From Oryzihumus leptocrescens (GTDB lineage: Bacteria > Actinomycetota > Actinomycetes > Actinomycetales > Dermatophilaceae), in assembly GCF_006716205.1 (NCBI RefSeq), contig NZ_VFOQ01000002.1, forward strand, positions 1 to 64,000: DNA of 64,000 bases. Reading direction: 5' to 3'. The notes beneath the pieces were generated by a model. That model searched no databases, was not told the DNA's origin, and saw only the letters and a program-made list of their open reading frames with translations. Below are positions 45,606-51,933 of this stretch, piece by piece; position 1 is the first letter of the stretch; every line of letters starts with the position of its first letter. The position numbers and the translations under genes are program-made.

Positions 45606-46689
45606 GCCGTTCCGCCTCCTTCGGGTCGTTGTCGCGGACCTCGGCCTCCCGGCCGCGGCTCTCCCGCAGCCGGCGGCCGCGCTCGACGTCCTCGGCCTCC
45701 TTGGCCTCGGCCTTCTCGATCTCGCGGGTGTCCCGTGGCGGCAGCTGCACCCTGCGCTCGGCGGGCAGGCCGGCCTGCAGCTCCCTGCCACGCTCGAGCT
45801 CGGCGTCCAGCTCGCCACCGAAGAGCAGCGCCAGGTTGCTGATCCAGAGCCACAGGAGGAGCACCACGGCTCCGGCGAGCGTGCCGTAGGTCTTGTCGTA
45901 GCTGGAGAAGTTGGCCACGTAGAAGCCGAACCCCGCCGACGCCAGGACCCAGACGACGATCGCGAGGACGGCGCCCACGCTGGTCCAGTGGAACCTGGGC
46001 TGCTCCACGTTCGGTGTCGCGTAGTAGAGGATCGCGACGATCACGATGACGGCCACGAGCATGACCGGCCACTTGGCGACGTCCCACACGAGTACCGCCG
46101 TGCTGCCCAGGCCGATGGCGTTGCCCACGGCCCTGGCCGCCGGGCCGGTCACCACGAGCGCCAGCGCCACCACCGCGGAGAGGACCACGGCAGCGAGCGT
46201 GACCAGCAGCAGCGCGGGGCGCAGCTTCCAGAACGGCCTTCCCTCGCGGATCCCGTACATCCGGTTCATCGCGCGGCCGAACGCCCCGACGTAGCCCGAA
46301 GCCGACCACAGGGCAGTCAGCAGGCCGAGCACGAAGGCGAGGCCGGCGGTGTGGGTGTGCTGGCTCAGCGAATCGAGCGCCGGCCGAAGCGTCTCGACCG
46401 CGGTGCCGGCCCCGACCTGGCGCAGGATGCCGAGCAGCGTGTCGACCGTCTGCTGCCCCTGCCCGAAGAGCCCGACCAGGGACAGCAGGGCGATGGTGGC
46501 GGGGAACAGCGCCAGCACCGAGTAGTAGGTCAGCGCCGCGGCGAGGTCGGTGCACTGGTCGGTGGAGAACTCGCGCGCCGTCTTGCGCAGCACGTAGCCC
46601 CACGAGGGCCTCGTCAGGTCGGTCGGTGCCTCGGGCTTGGCCGGGTGGTCCGGCGCCACCCGCCCGTGCCGACCCGCGGACCGGCTCAT
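45577..46689 (-). CDS. YihY/BrkB family membrane protein
   Basis: 370 aa from ATG 46689, overlapping the DUF3618 stop by ATGA. Six predicted transmembrane helices with family segments such as DLAAALTYYSVLALFPATIALLSLVGLFG and YDKTYGTLAGAVVLLLWLWISNLALLFGGE. A charged tail of about 75 residues (Arg/Glu-rich) extends into the cytoplasm. Once misannotated as RNase BN, the family is an integral membrane group of uncertain function. Confidence 0.88.
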   Translation of the reverse strand: MSRSAGRHGRVAPDHPAKPEAPTDLTRPSWGYVLRKTAREFSTDQCTDLAAALTYYSVLALFPATIALLSLVGLFGQGQQTVDTLLGILRQVGAGTAVETLRPALDSLSQHTHTAGLAFVLGLLTALWSASGYVGAFGRAMNRMYGIREGRPFWKLRPALLLVTLAAVVLSAVVALALVVTGPAARAVGNAIGLGSTAVLVWDVAKWPVMLVAVIVIVAILYYATPNVEQPRFHWTSVGAVLAIVVWVLASAGFGFYVANFSSYDKTYGTLAGAVVLLLWLWISNLALLFGGELDAELERGRELQAGLPAERRVQLPPRDTREIEKAEAKEAEDVERGRRLRESRGREAEVRDNDPKEAERHDRSSARQE

Positions 46690-46988
46690 CGGCGGCGCCG
46701 CCGCCACACGACCAGCCCTGTCATCGAGGCCACGGCCGTGGCGGCCAGCGCCGCAGTCGGCACGACGTGGGTCCGCGCTGCGTCACGGGCCCGGGCCAGG
46801 CCGCGGGACACCCCCGCCTGGGCCCGGCTCTTGACGTCGAGCCGCTCGGTCAGCGCCTCGACCGTCTCGCCGAGCTGCGCGCGGGTGAGTGCGATGTCCT
46901 GCTCGAGCTCGGCCTTCGTCGCCGGGGACGGCTGGGAGTCGAGGGCGGGGCCGGCGGTGCCGGTCTCGTCATACGGTGTGGCGGCCAT
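46686..46988 (-). CDS. DUF3618 protein
   Basis: 100 aa from ATG 46988. An acidic N-terminus with the DUF3618 signature SPATKAELEQDIALTRAQLGETVEALTERLDVKSRA, a linker helix and a C-terminal membrane helix ending in a run of Arg (VVWRRRRR). It overlaps the holin-like gene by 20 nt upstream and the YihY gene by 4 nt downstream. Function unknown. Confidence 0.82.
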   Translation of the reverse strand: MAATPYDETGTAGPALDSQPSPATKAELEQDIALTRAQLGETVEALTERLDVKSRAQAGVSRGLARARDAARTHVVPTAALAATAVASMTGLVVWRRRRR

Positions 46989-47394
46989 GGTGGCTTGCCT
47001 CCTTCACCTCGGCGACGTCGCGCTCGACGCTGTCGATGGTCTCGCGGGGCATGGGGGGTGCCGCCTCCTGCACCTGCCGGCGGCCGAGCAGCGCGGCGAC
47101 CCCCGCGGCGGCGAAGACGACGACGGTGACGACCAGCGCAGCCAGCCACGCCGGCAGCACAAGGGACAGGGCCAGGATCGCCGTGGCAATGAGGGCTCCG
47201 AGCCCGAACCAGGCCAGGACCCCTGCGGCCCCGAACATCCCGGCACCGACGCCGGCATGCCTGGCCTTGCTGGTGATCTCGACCTTGGCGAGCTCCAGCT
47301 CGTCGCGGACGAGGCGGGTCGACTGCTCCGACAGCCTCGTCAGCAGCTCGGCCACGGAAGCGTCGTCGTGGACGATGGCGTCGGTCTCAGCCAT
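46969..47394 (-). CDS. Actinobacterial holin-X/phage-holin-3_6-like membrane protein
   Basis: 141 aa from ATG 47394 with GGAGG 5 nt upstream. An amphipathic N-terminal helix (about 10-45, LLTRLSEQSTRLVRDELELAKVE), then two transmembrane helices (about 52-75 and 78-102). This matches the PF07332 superfamily, common in non-phage actinobacterial loci with DUF3618 partners. Despite the family name it is probably an envelope stress protein, not a phage holin. It is the first gene of the operon. Confidence 0.82.
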   Translation of the reverse strand: MAETDAIVHDDASVAELLTRLSEQSTRLVRDELELAKVEITSKARHAGVGAGMFGAAGVLAWFGLGALIATAILALSLVLPAWLAALVVTVVVFAAAGVAALLGRRQVQEAAPPMPRETIDSVERDVAEVKEASHHGRHTV

Positions 47395-47602
47395 GGCGGC
47401 CTCCGGTCGCCGCGGGCTCGCGGTGGTGCCGGTGGGTGCTCTGCATGGACAACCTCCCTGAGTCGGTCCCTGACCCGTGCCCGATCCGCCCACCCTCAAA
47501 CGGTCCCCGTCCGCATGACGGTCGCCACATCCTGAGCGGCCCGGCCGGCGGACGCCCGCGGAGAGTTGCCGCGTTCGGCCGGTCGCTGTCGGTCCGCTGG
47601 GT

Positions 47603-47608
47603 CAGAAT
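47603..47608 (+). promoter_or_regulatory. Leaderless -10 candidate (CAGAAT)
   Basis: CAGAAT ends 6 nt before GTG 47615. GAGGG directly abuts the start and is too close to act as a normal ribosome site. Upstream, the 220-nt gap shared with the divergent holin-like gene shows nothing else clear. Confidence 0.4.
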
Positions 47609-47614
47609 GAGGGC

Positions 47615-48475
47615 GTGCCGGAGCTGCCCGAGGTCCAGGCGCTCGTCGACTTCCTGCGCGAGCGCACGGACGGCCTCGCCGTCGCGGGGGTCGAGCTCGG
47701 CTCGATCAACGTGCTCAAGACCTACGACCCGCCGCCGCAGGCGCTGGCCGGCCTCCTCGTGAGCGGCGTGCAGCGCCACGGCAAGTTCATCGACCTCGAC
47801 CTCGACGGCCTGCACCTGGTCTTCCACCTCGCCCGTGCGGGCTGGCTGCGCTGGTCCGACCAGCTGACCACCACGCCGGTGCGCCCCGGCAAGTCACCGA
47901 TCGCCCTGCGGGTGCGCCTGTCCGACGGCAGTGGCTTCGACCTGACCGAGGCGGGCACGCAGAAGCGGCTCGCGGCATACATCGTCGAGGACCCGCAGAA
48001 GGTGCCCGGCATCGCGAGCCTGGGGCCCGACCCGCTGGCCGACGGCTTCACCGAGGCCGACTTCGCCGCGCTGCTGGCCGGTCGTCGCACGCAGGTCAAG
48101 GGCCTGCTCAAGGACCAGGGCTTCCTCGCCGGCGTCGGCAACGCCTACTCCGACGAGGTGCTCCACGCGGCCCGCCTCTCGCCGTTCGCCCTCGCCGCCG
48201 CCCTCGACGAGGAGGAGGTGGCGCGCCTCTACGCCGCCCTGCGCGACGTCCTCGAGCACGCGGTGGCGGCCGCGTCGGGCAAGCCGGCCAAGGACCTCAA
48301 GGACGCCAAGCGCGCCGGCATGCGGGTCCACGGCCGCACCGGTCAGGCCTGCCCGGTCTGCGGTGACGTCGTGCGCGAGGTGTCCTTCGCCGACTCCTCG
48401 CTGCAGTACTGCGCGACGTGCCAGACCGGCGGCAAGCCCCTGGCCGACCGCAGGCTCTCCCGTCTGCTCAAGTGA
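47615..48475 (+). CDS. Fpg/Nei family DNA glycosylase
   Basis: 286 aa from GTG 47615. The N-terminal PELPEV catalytic helix is intact (Pro/Glu of bifunctional glycosylases), as are LKDQGFLAGVGNAYSDEVL (H2TH region) and a C-terminal four-Cys zinc finger (CPVCGDVVREVSFADSS...YCATC). Base specificity (8-oxoG or oxidised pyrimidines) cannot be decided. Residue K56-K57 regions of classical MutM are replaced by RHGKFIDLDL, which retains the key Lys. It excises damaged bases and nicks the strand. Confidence 0.92.
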   Translation: MPELPEVQALVDFLRERTDGLAVAGVELGSINVLKTYDPPPQALAGLLVSGVQRHGKFIDLDLDGLHLVFHLARAGWLRWSDQLTTTPVRPGKSPIALRVRLSDGSGFDLTEAGTQKRLAAYIVEDPQKVPGIASLGPDPLADGFTEADFAALLAGRRTQVKGLLKDQGFLAGVGNAYSDEVLHAARLSPFALAAALDEEEVARLYAALRDVLEHAVAAASGKPAKDLKDAKRAGMRVHGRTGQACPVCGDVVREVSFADSSLQYCATCQTGGKPLADRRLSRLLK

Positions 48476-48539
48476 GTCCCGTCCCATCTGGCCGCCGGCG
48501 CTTGGGGTTCACGGGCTGCCGGATGGCAGGATGCCGCGC

Positions 48540-48872
48540 ATGACCCAGATCCCCACGGTGACCGTCTCCGACGTCCATGACCACGCGACGATCCTCGACG
48601 TGCGCGAGCCCGATGAATGGGCCGCCGGCCACGCGCCCGGCGCCGTGCACATCCCGCTGGGCGACCTGCCGGCCCGCCTCGCGGACCTGCCCGACACCGA
48701 CGCCGGCACCCTCGCGGTGACCTGCCGCGGCGGTGGGCGCTCCTCCCGTGCCGTGGCCTGGCTGCAGCAACAGGGCTTCGACGTGGCCAACCTCGACGGC
48801 GGCATGAAGGCCTGGCACGCGGCCGGCAAGCCGATCGAGGCCGACTCGGGTTCGGAGCCCTCCGTCATCTGA
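48540..48872 (+). CDS. Rhodanese-domain protein
   Basis: 110 aa from ATG 48540 (AGGA 8 nt upstream; ATG 48531 is possible). A single rhodanese domain with ILDVREPDEWAAGHAPGAVHIPLGD and the active-site loop TCRGGGRSSRAV with the persulfide-forming Cys. It transfers sulfane sulfur in the cytoplasm. The 3' end overlaps the convergent gene by 8 nt. Confidence 0.9.
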   Translation: MTQIPTVTVSDVHDHATILDVREPDEWAAGHAPGAVHIPLGDLPARLADLPDTDAGTLAVTCRGGGRSSRAVAWLQQQGFDVANLDGGMKAWHAAGKPIEADSGSEPSVI

Positions 48873-49482
48873 GCGACTCGACCGTCGTCACCACCGAGGT
48901 GACCGACGGGCGGGCCGGGGTCGAGCCGAAGCCGAAGCGCACCGGCGGGTGCACCGGGCGCAGAGCGCCCAGGTCCTCGCCCTCCCAGGCGCCGGCGGCG
49001 GTGCGCAGCGCGCGGACGTCCGTCGCGCCATACCACTCGCGCCGGCCCTGGCCGGCGGTCCCTCGCGTGCGCACGCCGCGCAGCACCACCCGGGCCAGCG
49101 GGTCGACCGCGCCCGCGAACCAGGGCGCGGTCGCGACGGGTGCCGGTATGCCGTGCAGCAGCCACCCCAGCGCGGTCCGGCGGCCGAGGCAGAGGGTCAG
49201 CGTCAACGGCCCAGCCTCGAGCCGCCACCGGTCCGCGGTGACGTCGACATCGACGGGCGTCAGCCGGACCTCGTCGAAGGTGTAGGTCGCCGCGACGAAG
49301 TCGGCCACCTGCTGCGTCGGGGCGAGCAGCACCCGGTGCCCGTCCGGCCGCTCCACCATGACGTCCGCGAAGGACCCCAGGGGCGACTGCGGCCAGCGGC
49401 CGATGACCACCCGGGTGCCGCCGCTGGTGCCCAGGCCCGCGATCTGCCCGGCGAACCGCCAGCGTGTGCCCCGAGCGCTCAT
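48865..49482 (-). CDS. Conserved hypothetical protein
   Basis: 205 aa from ATG 49482. I do not recognise the family with confidence. The sequence is a soluble beta-rich protein with GGTRVVIGRWPQSPLGSFADVMVE near the N-terminus and many Trp/Arg residues. It has no signal peptide, membrane helix or catalytic motif. TAGCCT ends 7 nt before the ATG, suggesting a leaderless transcript. The stop lies 8 nt inside the rhodanese gene. Confidence 0.7.
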   Translation of the reverse strand: MSARGTRWRFAGQIAGLGTSGGTRVVIGRWPQSPLGSFADVMVERPDGHRVLLAPTQQVADFVAATYTFDEVRLTPVDVDVTADRWRLEAGPLTLTLCLGRRTALGWLLHGIPAPVATAPWFAGAVDPLARVVLRGVRTRGTAGQGRREWYGATDVRALRTAAGAWEGEDLGALRPVHPPVRFGFGSTPARPSVTSVVTTVESLR

Positions 49483-49489
49483 GCGGCAC

Positions 49490-49495
49490 AGGCTA
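49490..49495 (-). promoter_or_regulatory. Leaderless -10 element (TAGCCT)
   Basis: On the minus strand TAGCCT is followed by 7 nt and then ATG 49482, with no ribosome site between. Confidence 0.4.
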
Positions 49496-49570
49496 CGGGG
49501 GCGCCCGCACGGCCGTCGCGACACGATCGGCGACTATCGCGAGTTCTCGGGCAGGCGCTAGACAGCCGGA

Positions 49571-49576
49571 TAGTCT
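49571..49576 (+). promoter_or_regulatory. Leaderless -10 element (TAGTCT)
   Basis: TAGTCT ends 6 nt before GTG 49583. No Shine-Dalgarno is present. Confidence 0.4.
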
Positions 49577-49582
49577 CCGAGC

Positions 49583-50803
49583 GTGGACCCGATCCGGAAC
49601 CCCTACGCCCCCGGAGCAGGCCAGCGGCCGCCGGAGCTGGCCGGCCGCGACGAGCAGCTGCGGGCGTTCGACGTGGTGCTGGAACGCATCGCCAGGGGGC
49701 GTCCCGAGCGGTCCATCGTCCTGACCGGGCTGCGTGGCGTCGGCAAGACGGTGCTCCTCAACGCCCTGCGCAGTGCCGCCGTCCGCGCCCACTGGGGCAC
49801 CGGCAAGCTGGAGGCCCGCCCCGACCAGCGGCTGCGCCGCCCGCTCAGCGCCGCCCTGCACACCGCGGTCCGCGAGCTGGGGCACGCGCAGTCCGCCGAG
49901 GTGGACCACGTCCTCGGTGTCATCAAGGCGTTTGCCCAGCGGGAGGCGCCGGCCAACGCGAAGCTGCGCGACCGCTGGCAGCCCGGCATCGATGCCGCCG
50001 CGGTCCCCGGGCGGGCCGACTCCGGCGACATCGAGATCGACCTGGTCGAGCTGCTCACCGACGTGGGCGGACTGGCGGCGGATGTCGGCAAGGGTGTCGG
50101 CGTCTTCATCGACGAGATGCAGGACCTCGACCCCGAGGACGTGTCCGCGCTCTGCGCCGCCTGCCACGAGATCAGCCAGAGCGGCCTGCCGGTCATCGTC
50201 GTCGGGGCGGGGCTGCCGCACCTGCCGGCGGTGCTGAGCGCCTCGAAGTCCTACAGCGAGAGGCTGTTCCGCTACAACCGGATCGACCGCCTCGACCGCG
50301 CCGCCGCCGACCGGGCGCTGCAGTCCCCGGCCAAGGACGAGGACGCCGAGTTCGACGACGAGGCGCTCGAGGCCATGTACGCCGCGACCGCCGGCTACCC
50401 GTACTTCGTCCAGGCCTACGGCAAGGTGGCCTGGGACGTGGCGGTCGGCACCCCGATCAGTGCCGAGGACGTGCGCGTCGCGGCGCCCGAGGCTGAAGCC
50501 GAGCTGGCCGTGGGCTTCTTCGGCTCACGCTACGAGCGGGCCACACCGGCCGAGCGGGAGTACCTGCGCGCCATGGCCGACGCCGCGCTGGCCGAGGTGG
50601 AGGCGCTGGGCGAGGACGCCTCCGTCGACGAGGTCGGCTCGGTGCCCACCGCCGCCGTCGCCTCGATCCTGGGGCGCAAGCCGCAGTCGCTCTCGCCGGC
50701 GCGGGACGCCCTTCTCAAGAAGGGTCTGATCTACTCCGGCGAGCGCGGGCGGATCGCCTTCACCGTGCCGCACTTCGGGCGCTATCTGCGGGCCCACGGC
50801 TGA
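49583..50803 (+). CDS. Stand-alone AAA ATPase (archaeal-ATPase/ORC-like)
   Basis: 406 aa from GTG 49583. Walker A GLRGVGKTVLL (about residue 52), Walker B VGVFIDEMQDL, sensor region PVIVVGAGLPHL and a C-terminal winged-helix-like segment (VASILGRKPQSLSPARDALLKKGLIYSGERGRIAFTVP). It begins NPYAPGAGQRPPELAGRDEQL, the usual start of this actinobacterial group. ORC/CDC6-like folds bind DNA, and the related STAND ATPases act in signalling. There is no partner gene or toxin domain next to it. Function unknown. Confidence 0.82.
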   Translation: MDPIRNPYAPGAGQRPPELAGRDEQLRAFDVVLERIARGRPERSIVLTGLRGVGKTVLLNALRSAAVRAHWGTGKLEARPDQRLRRPLSAALHTAVRELGHAQSAEVDHVLGVIKAFAQREAPANAKLRDRWQPGIDAAAVPGRADSGDIEIDLVELLTDVGGLAADVGKGVGVFIDEMQDLDPEDVSALCAACHEISQSGLPVIVVGAGLPHLPAVLSASKSYSERLFRYNRIDRLDRAAADRALQSPAKDEDAEFDDEALEAMYAATAGYPYFVQAYGKVAWDVAVGTPISAEDVRVAAPEAEAELAVGFFGSRYERATPAEREYLRAMADAALAEVEALGEDASVDEVGSVPTAAVASILGRKPQSLSPARDALLKKGLIYSGERGRIAFTVPHFGRYLRAHG

Positions 50804-50831
50804 CCCGCCGGCCCCAGGCGGCCGGACGCCC

Positions 50832-50862
50832 TTGACGACATACAACCGTTCGGTTGTACATT
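50832..50862 (+). promoter_or_regulatory. Autoregulated leaderless promoter with operator TACAACCG-TT-CGGTTGTA
   Basis: TTGACG (50832-50837) and TACATT (50857-50862) are -35 and -10 candidates with a 19-bp spacer. The perfect 8-2-8 palindrome at 50841-50858 fills the spacer and touches the -10, so a bound repressor would block polymerase. The -10 ends 6 nt before ATG 50869. The downstream ArsR-type gene is the obvious repressor. Confidence 0.7.
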
Positions 50863-50868
50863 GGCGGC

Positions 50869-51198
50869 ATGGACGAGAGGAACGAGGACCGGGCCGACGC
50901 CCTGTTCCACGCGCTCGCCGACCGGACCCGGCGCGACATCCTGCGCCGCGTCCTGGCGGGCGAGCACTCCGTCTCGTCGCTGGCGGGGGCCTACGACATG
51001 AGCTTCGCCGCCGTCCAGAAGCACGTCGCCGTCCTCGAGAAGGCCGGCCTGCTCACCAAGCGGCGCAGCGGACGCGAGGCCCTGGCGAGCGGCGACGTGG
51101 AGGCAGTGCGTTCGGTCGCCTCGATGCTCGACGAGCTCGAGGCGGTGTGGCGCGGTCGCATCGACCGCATCGATTCCCTACTCGCGGAGGAGAAGTGA
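50869..51198 (+). CDS. ArsR-family repressor
   Basis: 109 aa from ATG 50869. A winged-helix ArsR/HTH_20 domain with ADALFHALADRTRRDILRRVLAGEHSVSSLA and recognition helix SFAAVQKHVAVLEKAGLL. No metal-binding ELCVC motif is seen, so it is not a metal sensor of the classical type. It fits the group of ArsR repressors paired with SRPBCC proteins, which usually autoregulate. The start has no ribosome site and is probably leaderless. Confidence 0.9.
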   Translation: MDERNEDRADALFHALADRTRRDILRRVLAGEHSVSSLAGAYDMSFAAVQKHVAVLEKAGLLTKRRSGREALASGDVEAVRSVASMLDELEAVWRGRIDRIDSLLAEEK

Positions 51199-51200
51199 GC

Positions 51201-51692
51201 ATGCCCGTCACCGACATCACCAAGGACGTGGACACCCGCACCATCACGATCACGGCGTCGTTCGCCGCCCCCGTCGAGCGCGTGTGGGCGCTGTATGCCG
51301 ACCCGCGCCAGCTCGAGCGCGTCTGGGGGCCGCCGACGTACCCGGCGACCTTCGTCGACCACTCGCTGACCGTGGGCTCGCGCACGACGTACTACATGAC
51401 GGGCCCCACCGGGGACAAGCACGCCGGCTGGTGGCAGATCACGGCCGTCGACGAGCCGCGCAGCTTCGCCTTCGACGACGGCTTCGCCGACATGGACTTC
51501 AACGCCGCGCCGGGGATGCCGGTTTCGCGCAACGTCTACACGTTCGAGGCCGAGGGCGAGGGCACCCGCGCGACCTACGTCTCGACGTACGAGTCGGCCG
51601 AGGACCTGCAGAAGGTGCTCGACATGGGCGTCGAGGAGGGCTCCCGCCTGGCGATCAACCAGATCGACGAGCTCCTCGCCGCGGAGGCCTGA
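51201..51692 (+). CDS. SRPBCC (AHSA1-like) domain protein
   Basis: 163 aa from ATG 51201, after GGAGGAG with 8-nt spacing; the ArsR stop is just upstream. An AHSA1/START-like fold with the N-terminal strand RTITITASFAAPVERVWALYADPRQLERVWGPPTYPA, GGWWQITAVDEPR-type strands and the C-terminal helix GVEEGSRLAINQIDELLA. Proteins of this fold bind hydrophobic ligands. Its ligand may act on the paired ArsR response, but this is inference. A dispersed 8-mer encodes the rare Tyr codon TAT in LYAD. Confidence 0.88.
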   Translation: MPVTDITKDVDTRTITITASFAAPVERVWALYADPRQLERVWGPPTYPATFVDHSLTVGSRTTYYMTGPTGDKHAGWWQITAVDEPRSFAFDDGFADMDFNAAPGMPVSRNVYTFEAEGEGTRATYVSTYESAEDLQKVLDMGVEEGSRLAINQIDELLAAEA

Positions 51693-51710
51693 CCGGATCG
51701 GGAGGCCCGT

Positions 51711-51740
51711 GCCGGTCGCGCCCGGCGGTGCGCGACCGGC
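51711..51740. terminator. Hairpin after SRPBCC gene, fused to a GTATGCCG copy
   Basis: GCCGGTCGCGC (51711-51721) pairs perfectly with GCGCGACCGGC (51730-51740) around 8 nt. The right arm runs directly into CGGCATAC (51737-51744), so a single dispersed 8-mer is embedded in the terminator. Confidence 0.65.
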
Positions 51741-51749
51741 ATACCGGCG

Positions 51750-51787
51750 AAAACCCTTTGTCCGCACAGCGGCGACCCTGCTGCACT
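51750..51787 (+). promoter_or_regulatory. WhiB7-type promoter candidate
   Basis: An A-tract (AAAA, 51750-51753) lies 4 nt before TTGTCC (51758-51763). TGCACT (51782-51787) is a possible -10 at 18-bp spacing. An A/T-rich patch just upstream of the -35 is the hallmark of promoters activated by WhiB7 with the housekeeping sigma factor, and the downstream gene class is a known member of WhiB7 regulons. Confidence 0.4.
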
Positions 51788-51825
51788 GGCACGGACAGCG
51801 ACACCCAGGAACAGGACCCACTCCC

Positions 51826-51933
51826 ATGCGCGAAGCCTTCATGCCCCGCCCGCTGACCCTCTTTGGTGCGAAGGACATGAAGCTTGGCACGGACACTCAA
51901 CCTCGGGATCCTGGCGCACGTCGACGCCGGTAA
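51826..51933 (+). CDS. Leader peptide of the ribosomal protection gene
   Basis: 35 aa from ATG 51826 (AGGA 9 nt upstream). It ends in RRRR and overlaps the start of the main gene in another frame. Short overlapping upstream frames that sense stalled ribosomes are common before antibiotic-resistance genes, and attenuators occur in WhiB7-controlled genes. The alternative is that the frame is fortuitous, but the good ribosome site and the position argue for a real leader. Confidence 0.55.
   Translation: MREAFMPRPLTLFGAKDMKLGTDTQPRDPGARRRR

Noticed and set aside
46969-47394. Prophage holin
   Set aside because: The family name is misleading; there is no endolysin or phage gene nearby, and the neighbours are chromosomal envelope genes.
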